From contig VYCF01000074.1 in NCBI GenBank assembly GCA_009844085.1, forward strand, positions 1 to 62,203: a DNA stretch of 62,203 bases, in the 5' to 3' direction. The position numbers and the translations under genes are program-made. The notes below the pieces were generated by a model. It was given only the letters and a program-made list of their open reading frames with translations. It was not told where the DNA came from and did not search any database. Source of the DNA: Gammaproteobacteria bacterium. GTDB taxonomy: Bacteria > Pseudomonadota > Gammaproteobacteria > Pseudomonadales > Pseudohongiellaceae. Below, piece after piece: positions 1 through 8,516 of this stretch (within the stretch, counting starts at the first letter, position 1; each line of letters begins with the position of its first letter).

Positions 1-1
1 G

Positions 2-3000
2 GCCTACGACCACGAGGCGAAGTCGAGCTATTCGGTGACGGTGAAGGCCGACGACTCCAACGGCGGCACGGACACGGTGGCGGTGACGGTCAACGTGAGC
101 GACGAGGACGAGCCGCCGTCGACGCCGGGCGCGCCGTCGGTGGCGGCGACCGCGAACTCGACCACAAGCCTGGACGTGAGCTGGACGGCCCCGGCGAACA
201 CGGGCAGGCCGGCGATCTCAAGCTACGACCTGCGCTACGGCACGGACGGGAACGCCTGGACGAACGGTCCGCAGGACGTGGCGACGACCTCGTCGGCGAT
301 TACCGGTCTGACCGCCGGCACGACCTACCAGGTGCAGGTGCGGGCCACCAACGCCGAAGGCGACAGCGGCTGGTCCGCGGCCGGGTCGGGAACGACGAGT
401 AGCTCGAACGCCGCCCCGACGGCGGCGAACGGCGCGGTGACGGTGAACGAGGACGGGACCCACACGTTCGCGGCGGCGGACTTTAGTTTTTCCGACGCGG
501 ATACGGGCGACACGCTGGCCAGCGTGAAGATCACGACGCTGGAGACCGCGGGGGACCTGGAAGTCGACGGCACGGACGCGACCCTGGACCAGGTCGTGAC
601 GAAGGCCGACATCGACGCGAACAAGCTGACCTTCGCCCCGGCGGCGGACGCCAACGGCGCGGCGTACGCGACCTTCGGCTTCAAGGTCAACGACGGAACC
701 GACGACAGCGCGGCGGCCTACGTCATGACCGTCGCCGTGACCGCGGTCAACGACGCCCCGACGGGCCTGCCCACGATCTCGGGCACGGCGTCGCGGGGCC
801 AGACGCTGACGGCGGGCACGGGCGGGATCGCCGACGCCGACGGCCTGGGGACCTTCGGCTACCAGTGGAAGCGCGACGGAACGGACATAGGCGGGGCGAC
901 CGCGTCCACGTACGCGCTGGTCCAGGCGGACGTCGGATCGACGATTACGGTCACCGTGTCCTGGACCGACGGCGGGGGGACGCTGGAGAGTCTGACCTCG
1001 GCGGCGACGGCGACGGTGACCGCCGCCAACGCCGCCCCGGTTTTCGCCGCCGAGACCCTGACCCGAAGCCTCCCCGAGAACAGCGCGTCGGGGACCAATG
1101 TGGGCGCGGTCATTCCGGCGGCGACGGACGATGACGGCGACAGCCTGACCTACACCCTGGAGGGCACGGACGCGGCCTCTTTCGACTTCGACGCCTCCGC
1201 CCGGCAGATCTCGGCGAAGAGCGGCGTGGCCTACGACCACGAGGCGAAGTCGAGCTATTCGGTGACGGTGAAGGCCGACGACGGCAACGGCGGCACGGAC
1301 ACCGTGGCGGTGACGATTTCCGTGACGGACTTGATCGAGCGGCCTTCGGCTCCGCCGCCGCCGTCGGTGACCGCGACGGCGGACTCGGCCACGAGCCTGG
1401 ACGTGAGCTGGTCGGCGCCGCCCAACGCGGGCAAGCCGGCGATCTCCGGTTACGACCTGCGCTACCGCGTGTCCGGCGCGTGGACCGACGGCCCGCAGGA
1501 CGTGACGGGAACCACGTCGGCGATCGCCGGCCTGACCGCCGGCACGACCTACCAGGTGCAGGTGCGGGCGACCAACGCCGAAGGGGACGGCAACTGGTCG
1601 TCCCCGGGGACCGGCGCGACGACCAGCCCGGCGAACAACGCGCCGACGGTGGCGAACCCGATTCCGGATCAAACGGCCGCGGCGGGAACGGCCTTCTCCC
1701 ACACCTTCCCCGCCAACGCCTTCGCCGACGCCGACGGCGACAGCCTGACGTACACGGCGGCCCGGGCGGACGGCTCGGCGCTGCCGGCCTGGCTGAGCTT
1801 CGCGGCGTCCTCGCGGACCTTTTCGGGCACGCCGGCGGCGGCGGACGCGGGGACGGTTTCGGTGCGGGTGACTGCGGACGACGGCAACGGGGGTACGGTC
1901 CACGACGACTTCGATATCGTGGTGGGCGCCGCTCCGGCCCCGGCGGCGTCCTTCGCGTCGGCCGCCTCCAGCGCGGACGAGGGCGCGGGGACGCGCAACG
2001 TGCGGGTGAACCTTTCCCCGGCGCCGCAATCCGCCGTCACGATCGCCTACACGGTGGGCGGCACGGCGTCGGCGGGTACGGACTTCGGCATCGCCGGTTC
2101 CGGCGGCGCGCGGGCGCCCGCTAACGCGACCCATGTGAACATTCCGGTGGCGGTCGTCGACGACGCCGAGGACGAGAACGCCGAGACGGTGGTCCTGACG
2201 CTGACGGCGGGAGAGGGCTACACGGTGGGGAGCGCGAACGTCCACACGCTCACGATCGACGACAACGACGATCCGGACTCGGACCCCGATCCGGACTCCG
2301 ACCCCGACCTCGATTCCGATCCGGACGCCGAACCCGAACCCCCGGCGCTGACCGTCGACGAGGCCATTCCCGCGGGCGAGACGGAGTACCGCGCGGGAGA
2401 CCGCAAGGCGACGGTGCGGCGCGAACCGGGTACGCCGGCGGTGCGGCTCGCCGTGCCGGATTCGGCGGCGGAGGACCTGACGATCACCGTGTCCCCCGCG
2501 CCGGACGCGCCGCCGGTTCCGGGCGCCTTCGCGCTCGGTCCCCCGGAGGCGCGGACCGTTGTGGACGTTTCCGTCGACCGCGTCCCGGCCGGGGGGCTGA
2601 CGCTGTGCCTGCCGGTTTCGCCGGCCCTGCTGGAGGCCGCGGCGGGCCGCCCGCTGATCCTGCTGCGCTACGCGGACGGGGCGTGGGCCGAGGTTCCGGG
2701 CTCGGCCCTGGACGCGGAAAGATCGCTGGTGTGCGCGACGGTGACCGGGTTTTCGCCCTTCGCCGCGGGCTTCCGGGCGCCGCCGGCCGCGTCGTTCGAG
2801 GCGGCGTCTTCGTCCGCGGCCGAGGACGCGGGGACCGTGGCGGTGAAGATCCTGTTCTCGCCGCCCCCCGCGTCGGACCTGACGCTGCGCTACGTCCTGG
2901 GCGGCACGGCCGCGCGGGGCGGAACGGGCGGCGGCGCGGGGACCGGCGGCGGCAAGGCCGACTACCGCGTCGCCGGGGCGGGAACGCTCGCGGTGGCGGC

Positions 3001-4585
3001 GGGGAGCGCGTCCGCGTCGGTCGAGGTGGGCGTCCGCGACGACGCGCGCGGCGAGCCCGACGAGACGGTGACGCTGACGCTGTCTCCCGGCGGCGGCTAC
3101 GAACTCGGCGCGGTCCGCGTCCACACGCTCACGATAACCGACAACGATCCGCCTTCGGACGGGGCCGCGGCCAGGGAACGCCTGTTCCCCCTGTTCGCCG
3201 ACGGCGGCGGCTTCCGGACCCGGCTTTATCTGACGGACGCCTCGGGGGCGGACAACCGCTGCGCGCTGGAACTGCGCGGCGCGGGGCTGTCCGCCGGCCG
3301 CTTCGAAGAACACCCCGCGCTGACGGTATCCGGCGCGGACGCCGAAATCGACCTCGGCGCGGCCGCCGGCGCCGTCGCGACGGCGACCGCCGGCGAAGCG
3401 GAATATCTGGCCTTTGGTTACGCGAAGCTCGCCTGCGAAGAGCCGGCGGCGGCGCGCCTGCTGCTCGCGGGAGAAGGCGCGGATCCCGTTGTTCCGTCCG
3501 CCCTGGCGTACGTGGAAAGCTCGGCGGCGGCGCGCAAGCACCGGTTCCCGGTCTGGCCCGGCCTCGGCCGGCTGGGACTGGTGCTGGTCAACGACGGCGA
3601 AGGGGACGCCGCCTGCGCCGCGGAGGTAGAGGCCGCCGACGGGACTCCCGCCGGCGGGGCCGGCTTCACGGTACCGGCGCGGTCCGCCTTCGTGCGCTTC
3701 CTGGACGAACTCGCGCCGGCGGCGGACGACGTCCCGGACGGCGTGGCGCGGGTGACCTGCTCGCGTCCGGTCGCGGCCCTCGGGGCGCAGTTGCACGGCG
3801 GCGACTTCGCCGCGCTGGCCTCCGCCGCCGCGGAAGAAGCGGAGGCGGAGTCCGAAGCCGGCGGCGGAAGCGGAGCGGACCGCGCGGCGGGCGGCGCCCG
3901 CCCGTTGCCCCACCGGACGCTGCTGCCCCTGGTGCAGGACGGCGGCGGCTTCCGGTCGCGCCTGGTGCTGGCCGACCTGTCCGGCGACGCCAACCGCTGC
4001 GAGCTTCGCGTTGAGATGCCGGGGGTTCCCACGTCCCGCTTCGAAACCCCCGAAGGCGCGGAAAAGGAGGGCTTGCGGACCTTCCTGCTCGAACTGGCGG
4101 CGGACGGCCAGGCCGTGCTGACGAGCGCGGACCGTTCGCCGTTCGTCTCCTTCGGCTCCGCCGCGCTCGCCTGCGAAGGTCCGGCGGACCTGTACAACGT
4201 CATGACCGCGCGCCCGCCCGGCGGCGCCGCCGGCATCGGGACCGTCCGGCCGGTCCCGCCCGCGCGGGAACTGCGGTTCCCGGTCCCGCCCGGGTTGGGG
4301 AGTTTCGCGCTGGCAATGACCAACGCCGCCGAAACCGGCGCGTCCTGCGAGGCCACGCTGACCTTGGCCGGACGGGAGGAAACCCTCGCGGCCGAGTCGC
4401 CCGTCCGGATCGAAAGCCAATCCACCGAAATCCGCTTCCTCGCCGACCTGTTCGAACCGCCGGCCGATTATTCCGCGGGCGGCGAAGCGACGCTGCGCTG
4501 CGACCGTGAGATCATGGCCGTCGCCCTCCCCGCGGCCGCCGGCGCCGCCTTCACGGCCCTGCCGCCCGTCGCCGCGCCGGAGTGA
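2..4585 (+). CDS. Giant extracellular cadherin/FN3/Calx-beta repeat protein, 5' end outside window
   Basis: The reading frame is open from the window edge, so the start and signal peptide are missing. Order by base position: end of a cadherin-like repeat (2-100), fibronectin type III (about 119-405), cadherin-like repeat ending VNDAP (413-760), Ig-like domain with the YQWKRDG motif (763-1020), cadherin (1039-1335), second FN3 (1345-1623), putative-Ig/dystroglycan-type cadherin with FSGTP (1640-1924), Calx-beta (1940-2263), Asp-Pro-Ser linker (2272-2335), an unassigned stretch, second Calx-beta (2790-3145), then two copies of a four-cysteine module (3176-3830 and 3900-4582). These folds are calcium-binding or adhesive in secreted proteins, so a surface adhesin role is inferred. 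No LPXTG, RTX nonapeptides or autotransporter barrel is visible at the C terminus. The very high GC produces long shadow frames on both strands. Confidence 0.85.
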   Translation, partial: AYDHEAKSSYSVTVKADDSNGGTDTVAVTVNVSDEDEPPSTPGAPSVAATANSTTSLDVSWTAPANTGRPAISSYDLRYGTDGNAWTNGPQDVATTSSAITGLTAGTTYQVQVRATNAEGDSGWSAAGSGTTSSSNAAPTAANGAVTVNEDGTHTFAAADFSFSDADTGDTLASVKITTLETAGDLEVDGTDATLDQVVTKADIDANKLTFAPAADANGAAYATFGFKVNDGTDDSAAAYVMTVAVTAVNDAPTGLPTISGTASRGQTLTAGTGGIADADGLGTFGYQWKRDGTDIGGATASTYALVQADVGSTITVTVSWTDGGGTLESLTSAATATVTAANAAPVFAAETLTRSLPENSASGTNVGAVIPAATDDDGDSLTYTLEGTDAASFDFDASARQISAKSGVAYDHEAKSSYSVTVKADDGNGGTDTVAVTISVTDLIERPSAPPPPSVTATADSATSLDVSWSAPPNAGKPAISGYDLRYRVSGAWTDGPQDVTGTTSAIAGLTAGTTYQVQVRATNAEGDGNWSSPGTGATTSPANNAPTVANPIPDQTAAAGTAFSHTFPANAFADADGDSLTYTAARADGSALPAWLSFAASSRTFSGTPAAADAGTVSVRVTADDGNGGTVHDDFDIVVGAAPAPAASFASAASSADEGAGTRNVRVNLSPAPQSAVTIAYTVGGTASAGTDFGIAGSGGARAPANATHVNIPVAVVDDAEDENAETVVLTLTAGEGYTVGSANVHTLTIDDNDDPDSDPDPDSDPDLDSDPDAEPEPPALTVDEAIPAGETEYRAGDRKATVRREPGTPAVRLAVPDSAAEDLTITVSPAPDAPPVPGAFALGPPEARTVVDVSVDRVPAGGLTLCLPVSPALLEAAAGRPLILLRYADGAWAEVPGSALDAERSLVCATVTGFSPFAAGFRAPPAASFEAASSSAAEDAGTVAVKILFSPPPASDLTLRYVLGGTAARGGTGGGAGTGGGKADYRVAGAGTLAVAAGSASASVEVGVRDDARGEPDETVTLTLSPGGGYELGAVRVHTLTITDNDPPSDGAAARERLFPLFADGGGFRTRLYLTDASGADNRCALELRGAGLSAGRFEEHPALTVSGADAEIDLGAAAGAVATATAGEAEYLAFGYAKLACEEPAAARLLLAGEGADPVVPSALAYVESSAAARKHRFPVWPGLGRLGLVLVNDGEGDAACAAEVEAADGTPAGGAGFTVPARSAFVRFLDELAPAADDVPDGVARVTCSRPVAALGAQLHGGDFAALASAAAEEAEAESEAGGGSGADRAAGGARPLPHRTLLPLVQDGGGFRSRLVLADLSGDANRCELRVEMPGVPTSRFETPEGAEKEGLRTFLLELAADGQAVLTSADRSPFVSFGSAALACEGPADLYNVMTARPPGGAAGIGTVRPVPPARELRFPVPPGLGSFALAMTNAAETGASCEATLTLAGREETLAAESPVRIESQSTEIRFLADLFEPPADYSAGGEATLRCDREIMAVALPAAAGAAFTALPPVAAPE
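2272..2335 (+). repeat. Asp-Pro-Ser coding microrepeat
   Basis: Near-repeats of GATCCGGACTCG and GACCCCGATCCG encode a run alternating Asp-Pro and Asp-Ser between the first Calx-beta domain and the next region. It is an acidic, flexible, possibly calcium-binding spacer. Simple repeats of this kind can change length by slippage. Confidence 0.7.
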
Positions 4586-4634
4586 TCTTGCGCGCAAAGC
4601 CGCACACGCAATGCAGAGCCGCCGGGAATCAGGC

Positions 4635-4640
4635 TATAAT
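4635..4640 (+). promoter_or_regulatory. Probable -10 box for cytochrome c4
   Basis: A perfect TATAAT lies 44 bases upstream of the cytochrome c4 start and just downstream of the preceding gene's stop. No good -35 is visible at 16-18 bases, so this is a tentative promoter. Confidence 0.45.
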
Positions 4641-4683
4641 CCGCGGCCGAATTGAAACTTGCCGATTTCGCGGGAAAGAGGAA

Positions 4684-5295
4684 ATGAGAAAGTCGCTGAT
4701 TCTGTTGCTGTCCGCCGTCGCCGCCGCCATGTTCGCGCATGTCGCGCCAGCCCAGGGCGACGCCGCCGCGGGCGAGGCGAAATCCGCCCTGTGCGCAACC
4801 TGTCACGGGCCCGACGGCAACAGCGAACTCGCCATCAACCCCAAGATCGCCGGCCAGAACGCGCGCTACATGATCAAGCAGATGCAGGACTTCAAGTCCG
4901 GCGCCCGGCCCGGCCCGATCATGGCCGCCATGGTCATCAATCTCAGCGATGAGGACATCGAGGATCTCGCCGCGTATTACGCCGCCCAGACGCCGACCCT
5001 GCTCGGCGCCGACCCCGACAGCGTCGAACTCGCCGAAAGCCTGTATCGCTCAGGCGTCAGGGAACTCGAAGTAACCGCCTGTTCGGCCTGCCATTCGCCG
5101 ACGGGAACCGGCAACGCCCCCGCGGGCTTTCCCGCCCTCGGCGGCCAGCATCCCGAGTACACTCTGCAGCAACTCAGGGACTTCCGCTCGGGAACCCGCG
5201 CCAACGACCAGGACGGCATGATGCGCCTCGTCACCGAGCGCCTGACCGACCCCGAACTCGAAGCCCTGGCCAACTACCTGGCCGGACTGCACTGA
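4684..5295 (+). CDS. Dihaem cytochrome c4
   Basis: Periplasmic electron carrier of the cytochrome c4 family, which passes electrons from the bc1 complex toward terminal oxidases. The 203-residue product has a Sec signal peptide (about residues 1-23, ending APAQG) and two haem-attachment motifs, CATCH (37-41) and CSACH (133-137), one per lobe. Methionines near 80-83 and 179-180 are the likely axial ligands. Size and two-lobe layout match the family. The start is the ATG after GAAAGAGGAA; an in-frame GTG 102 bases upstream overlaps the previous gene and would add a non-signal-like extension. It lies directly upstream of dsbA, a pairing also known in pseudomonads. Confidence 0.93.
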   Translation: MRKSLILLLSAVAAAMFAHVAPAQGDAAAGEAKSALCATCHGPDGNSELAINPKIAGQNARYMIKQMQDFKSGARPGPIMAAMVINLSDEDIEDLAAYYAAQTPTLLGADPDSVELAESLYRSGVRELEVTACSACHSPTGTGNAPAGFPALGGQHPEYTLQQLRDFRSGTRANDQDGMMRLVTERLTDPELEALANYLAGLH

Positions 5296-5304
5296 CGGTC
5301 TGCA

Positions 5305-5332
5305 GCCGCCGCGCATGGCAAGCCGCGGCGGC
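5305..5332. terminator. GC hairpin between cytochrome c4 and dsbA
   Basis: GCCGCCGCG (5305-5313) pairs perfectly with CGCGGCGGC (5324-5332) across a 10-base loop. No T-run follows, so it may attenuate or stabilise mRNA rather than act as a strict intrinsic terminator. Confidence 0.5.
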
Positions 5333-5384
5333 CTGTGGTAGCTTTCAACGAAACAGAATTTCCGAACATATCCGGAGAAAATCC

Positions 5385-6041
5385 ATGATCAGACGAACGC
5401 TCACGATTTTGTCTCTTGTTCTCGTGCTGCCTCTCGCGTTGCTTTTTGTGAACCCCACCGCTTACGCGCAGGTGGAACGATTCGTGGACGGCACGCATTA
5501 TGTGACCCTCGAAGTCCCGGTCAACACCCGCGACAGTTCCAAAGTCGAAGTGATCGAAGCCTTCTGGTACGGCTGCTCGCATTGCTTCCGTTTCGAACCC
5601 CTGGTCGAAGACTGGAAAGCGAACGCCCCGGCCGACGTCGACTTCATGCGCTTCCCGGCCATGTGGAACGGGCTGATGAAGATCCACGCCCAGATCTATT
5701 ACGCGGCCGAAGCGCTCGATGCGCTCGAAATCGTCCATGAGCCGGTCTTCAACGCGATCAATCTCGAAGGCAACCGCCTGCAGAACGAAAGGCAGATCGG
5801 CGACCTGTTCGAGCGTCACGGCATCGACCGGGAAGAATTCAGCCGAGCCTTCAATTCCTTCGGCGTCCGCACCCGCGTCAACCAGGCCGAAAGCCGCATG
5901 CAGGACTATCGCATCCAGAGCACGCCGAACATGATAGTCAACGGCAAATACCTCATCGCCACAGGCCCCGACGTCCCAACCCAGCAAATGATGCTGGACA
6001 TAGTAGACTTCCTGGTAGCCCGGGAACGCGCCGCGCTCTGA
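5385..6041 (+). CDS. dsbA: Thiol:disulfide interchange protein DsbA
   Basis: Periplasmic oxidase that introduces disulfide bonds into exported proteins. The product is 218 residues with a signal peptide (about 1-28, ending AYAQ) and a thioredoxin fold with an inserted helical domain. The active site is C64-S-H-C67 within FWYGCSHC, the Ser variant of the E. coli CPHC site. The cis-proline loop is T180-P181. GGAG seven bases before the ATG supports the start. Several exported proteins in this window are cysteine-rich, notably the six four-cysteine modules, and would be natural clients; that link is inference. Confidence 0.94.
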   Translation: MIRRTLTILSLVLVLPLALLFVNPTAYAQVERFVDGTHYVTLEVPVNTRDSSKVEVIEAFWYGCSHCFRFEPLVEDWKANAPADVDFMRFPAMWNGLMKIHAQIYYAAEALDALEIVHEPVFNAINLEGNRLQNERQIGDLFERHGIDREEFSRAFNSFGVRTRVNQAESRMQDYRIQSTPNMIVNGKYLIATGPDVPTQQMMLDIVDFLVARERAAL

Positions 6042-6050
6042 CGGTTTTCC

Positions 6051-6150
6051 GGGCGAGGCATGCCTCGCCCCTACAGGTGAAACGGACGCATACGGTCGCG
6101 TCTCCACGGTTTGAATCGCGCGGCGCGGGCGAGGCATGCCTCGCCCCTAC
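6051..6150 (-). repeat. Two REP palindromes (type A) downstream of dsbA
   Basis: GGGCGAGGCATGCCTCGCCC occurs at 6051-6070 and 6127-6146, each followed directly by CTAC, which is GTAG read on the minus strand. A GTAG tetranucleotide at the foot of a hairpin is the known hallmark of REP elements recognised by RAYT transposases, and a RAYT gene lies 120 bases away. Confidence 0.88.
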
Positions 6151-6198
6151 GGGTGGAACGGACGGATGTGGCCGCGTCTCCACGGTCTGAATCGTGCG

Positions 6199-6273
6199 GT
6201 AGGGGCGACGCATGCGTCGCCCGCGGGTTCGGTTTCCGCACGACGATCCGGGCGAGGCATGCCTCGCCCCTAC
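6199..6273. repeat. Inverted REP pair (types B and A) at the 3' end of the RAYT gene
   Basis: A type B palindrome GGGCGACGCATGCGTCGCCC at 6203-6222 is preceded by GTAG (6199-6202). A type A palindrome at 6250-6269 is followed by CTAC (6270-6273). The two face opposite ways, as in BIME units. The CTAC of the second copy contains the TAG stop of the RAYT gene on the minus strand. Confidence 0.88.
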
Positions 6274-6887
6274 AACCGATTTCGATCCGGATTTTCCGGG
6301 TCCCTGGACCAACGCGCGGGATTCTCCGCGATGTACCGGCGTATTCGATCCAATGCGGTTCTGTTTCGAATGACGTGATCGTAGAAACCGCGTTGCCAGA
6401 TCGTTTCGCGGGATTTGCCGAAAACGTCGCCAATGTGTTTTGTCACCGCCGATTTATACGATCCCACGGCTGCCCCGATGGAACCTTTTTGGGGCGAAGC
6501 GCTGGTTTTCGTTAATCTGTGCATATTCGCATCCGTTTCGGGCGACGCATGCGTCGCCCGCGATACCGCGCCAGGCCCCTGCGGCAATGCATTCCCGCCC
6601 CGGTTCGATTCGGCGATAAAAACGATTCCATGCACGTGATTGGGCATGACAACCCATTCGTCCAGGACCATATGCGGAAAATGCGCCGGAATTTGTTCCC
6701 ACAACACGGATGCGATCCTTCCGAAATCGTTCAGATGCATCGCGTCGTCGATTATCCGGCCGAACAGGCACGTGCGATTGCGGGCGCATATGGTTACGAA
6801 ATACGCATTCGGTTCGGTGTAATCGAAATCTTGCAATCGAATTGATTTGCGCCTGGGTAGAGTCCGGCCGTTCGTATTTGCTGACAT
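6270..6887 (-). CDS. REP-associated tyrosine transposase (RAYT, IS200-like Y1 domain)
   Basis: Single-stranded DNA transposase of the Y1/HUH class that cuts and joins at REP hairpins. The 205-residue product shows YFVTICARNR near the start, the HUH metal site MPNHVHG (His84, His86), a likely nucleophilic Tyr144 in GSYK, and the C-terminal WQRGFYDHVIRN and YIAENPARW blocks typical of RAYTs. Length is normal and the frame intact. REP palindromes surround the gene. Residues 110-116 are themselves encoded by a type B palindrome (6540-6559), and the TAG stop falls in the GTAG of another. The ATG at 6887 has only a weak ribosome site. It is probably a host-domesticated single copy rather than a mobile IS, as is usual for RAYTs. 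Confidence 0.92.
   Translation of the reverse strand: MSANTNGRTLPRRKSIRLQDFDYTEPNAYFVTICARNRTCLFGRIIDDAMHLNDFGRIASVLWEQIPAHFPHMVLDEWVVMPNHVHGIVFIAESNRGGNALPQGPGAVSRATHASPETDANMHRLTKTSASPQKGSIGAAVGSYKSAVTKHIGDVFGKSRETIWQRGFYDHVIRNRTALDRIRRYIAENPARWSRDPENPDRNRL
6540..6559. repeat. REP palindrome (type B) inside the RAYT coding region
   Basis: A perfect 20-base GGGCGACGCATGCGTCGCCC palindrome sits within the RAYT gene and is translated as A-T-H-A-S-P plus part of the preceding Arg. It lacks an adjacent GTAG on either side, unlike nearly all other copies. Confidence 0.9.
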
Positions 6888-7010
6888 AAAGGTTGCCTTC
6901 CCGTTGGCAAGTGCGGGGAATGCCCGCCGTTCCCCGGCGCGGCAGAGGGTTGGGGTGAGGTATAGGTCTTTTTCCAGCTAAACCCATAATTTCGTTGAAA
7001 GATCGGGCGC

Positions 7011-7034
7011 GGGCGAGGCATGCCTCGCCCCTAC
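7011..7034 (-). repeat. REP palindrome (type A)
   Basis: A type A palindrome at 7011-7030 is followed by CTAC (7031-7034), giving minus orientation. It stands alone in the intergenic region upstream of the secretion operon. Confidence 0.85.
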
Positions 7035-7116
7035 GGGTGGAACGGGCGGATGTGGCCGCGGGACGCCGTGGTGTTGTGGTGTTGTGGGAGACCAGACGCG
7101 CGCCGCGGGATATACT

Positions 7117-7140
7117 GTAGGGGCTGGGCATGCCCAGCCC
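7117..7140 (+). repeat. REP palindrome, divergent type (type C)
   Basis: GTAG (7117-7120) precedes GGGCTGGGCATGCCCAGCCC (7121-7140). The palindrome keeps GGGC..GCATGC..GCCC, but both arms changed together (GAG to TGG and CTC to CCA), so pairing is preserved. This is a third arm type in the same neighbourhood. Confidence 0.8.
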
Positions 7141-7235
7141 GCCTTCGGGCCAACCCTCTCGATGTCAACCATTCGAATCAAGTCCCAAAACTTTATTGGG
7201 GGGTTGGCCGACTAAATTCCTGATGTAGATTCCTG

Positions 7236-8513
7236 GTGGTTCGGGATTTGATGTATCAGTCACCTGGCTCATGGGCGGCTCGGCTGCCTCCGGCGCTCAG
7301 GCGCTTGCTGTTTGCCGACCCCGGCCGTGAATTGCTGCGGCAGGTCGATGCTACGTTGCTCGTATTCGGTGGGCAGGTGTTGCACGTCGAAAGCGGTAGT
7401 GTCGCGGAGATTCAGGCGGCGGCGGGCGAAGTTGACGCCGGGTCGATTGCGGCTTGCGTCCGCAAATTGATTGGCGTCGGCGATGATCGTTCGATTCTGC
7501 TGCTTCTGCCGCCTGGCGAGTTTGCCGCCACCGAGACCGAAATGCCCGGCGTCAGCGGTGAGAATTTGCGTTCCGCTCTCGACTTGCAGAGGGAAAACCT
7601 GTTGCCGGCGATGGAAGAATCACTTGAACTCGCCGTGCATGGGAGCGAAGACGGCGCCCAGGTCGCCTTGTGGATCAAGTCACGGCGAATCCGTGAATTG
7701 CACGAGGCCTTCGCCGCCAACGGGCTGTTTCTTGCGGCGGTCAAGCCGCGCAACTTGCACAGCGAGGCGCCTCGCGCGGGACTCGTCGACGCCGACGGGT
7801 CCGGTCTTACCTTTGCGCAATCTTCCGCGGGCGTGTTGCGGCAATGGAAACACGTCGACGCCGCCGATCTCGAACAGGAGGAATTCGCCGGCCAATGGGA
7901 TGCGGAGGTGCGCGCCGTTTCGGCCGGCAAATCGCGCCGGATCGATTCCATCGCGAAATACGCCGGCGCGCTCGAGCGCGGAGCCCATGCCGATTACAGC
8001 TTCTTTCCCGCCGCGGCCGCGGCCCTGTGCCGGCGCCGGGAGCAACGGCGCCATTTGCTGCGCGCTTCTTGCGCGCTCGGCGTCGTCGCCCTGCTCGCCG
8101 CCTCGCCTTTCATCTTTCAGCAATTCGAAATCAGCGATCTGAATCGTCAACTGGAACTACGGCGGGACCTGTCGGCGTCGGCCCGGGCGCACCGCGACGT
8201 CGTGGTGGATTTCGAAAACCGCTGGGGCGCGATCGAGAATTTTCCCGACCAGGACGTACGGGAGGCGATGTTTACCTTGCAGCAGGTCTTGAGCCCCAAC
8301 CGCCTTTCCGACCTGGAGATTTCCGAAGGCGTCGTCCGCATCCAGGGCACGAGCGAAGACCCCCAGTCGATCCTGCAGCAACTGGAACAGAATCCGATGT
8401 TCACCGAGGCCGTGTTCTCCAGGGCCACGAGCAACGACCAGTACTACATCGATCTGCGCCTGGCCGACGTCAATTTCGAAGCCTACATGGCGCGCTACTT
8501 CCCGGACCGCTGA
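7236..8513 (+). CDS. gspL: Type II secretion inner-membrane platform protein GspL
   Basis: Component that links the GspE ATPase to the inner-membrane platform. The 425-residue product has a cytoplasmic part with the LLLLPPGEFAATETEMPG segment typical of GspL, one transmembrane segment (about residues 273-295) and a PilN-like periplasmic domain ending near YYIDLRL. It is the first gene of a tight gspL-M-E-F-D-G-H-I-J-K run. The start is uncertain: GTG at 7236, or ATG at 7251 five codons later. The fit to GspL is by architecture and context; sequence similarity in this family is low. A PilM/PilN-like reading is the main alternative, excluded mainly by the downstream secretin and four pseudopilins. 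Confidence 0.75.
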   Translation: MVRDLMYQSPGSWAARLPPALRRLLFADPGRELLRQVDATLLVFGGQVLHVESGSVAEIQAAAGEVDAGSIAACVRKLIGVGDDRSILLLLPPGEFAATETEMPGVSGENLRSALDLQRENLLPAMEESLELAVHGSEDGAQVALWIKSRRIRELHEAFAANGLFLAAVKPRNLHSEAPRAGLVDADGSGLTFAQSSAGVLRQWKHVDAADLEQEEFAGQWDAEVRAVSAGKSRRIDSIAKYAGALERGAHADYSFFPAAAAALCRRREQRRHLLRASCALGVVALLAASPFIFQQFEISDLNRQLELRRDLSASARAHRDVVVDFENRWGAIENFPDQDVREAMFTLQQVLSPNRLSDLEISEGVVRIQGTSEDPQSILQQLEQNPMFTEAVFSRATSNDQYYIDLRLADVNFEAYMARYFPDR

Positions 8514-8516
8514 GCC

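Larger units (their letters stand above)
6888..7235. other. Intergenic region between RAYT and gspL
   Basis: No credible gene is seen in these 348 bases. They hold two REP elements (7011-7034 and 7117-7140), a short GTGGTGTTGTGGTGTTGTGG direct repeat around 7068-7088, and a CG-rich hairpin GCCCG-CCTT-CGGGC directly after the second REP. Any promoter for the type II secretion operon should lie here, but no convincing -35/-10 pair was found. Confidence 0.6.

Noticed and set aside
218..4597. A 1459-codon open frame on the minus strand opposite the first repeat protein
   Set aside because: Its translation is Arg/Gly/Val low-complexity without domains; the plus strand encodes clear FN3, cadherin and Calx-beta domains. 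It is a product of extreme GC content.
6051..6269. A small CRISPR array
   Set aside because: The palindromes vary in spacing and orientation, carry GTAG tags, and sit beside a RAYT gene; no cas genes are present.
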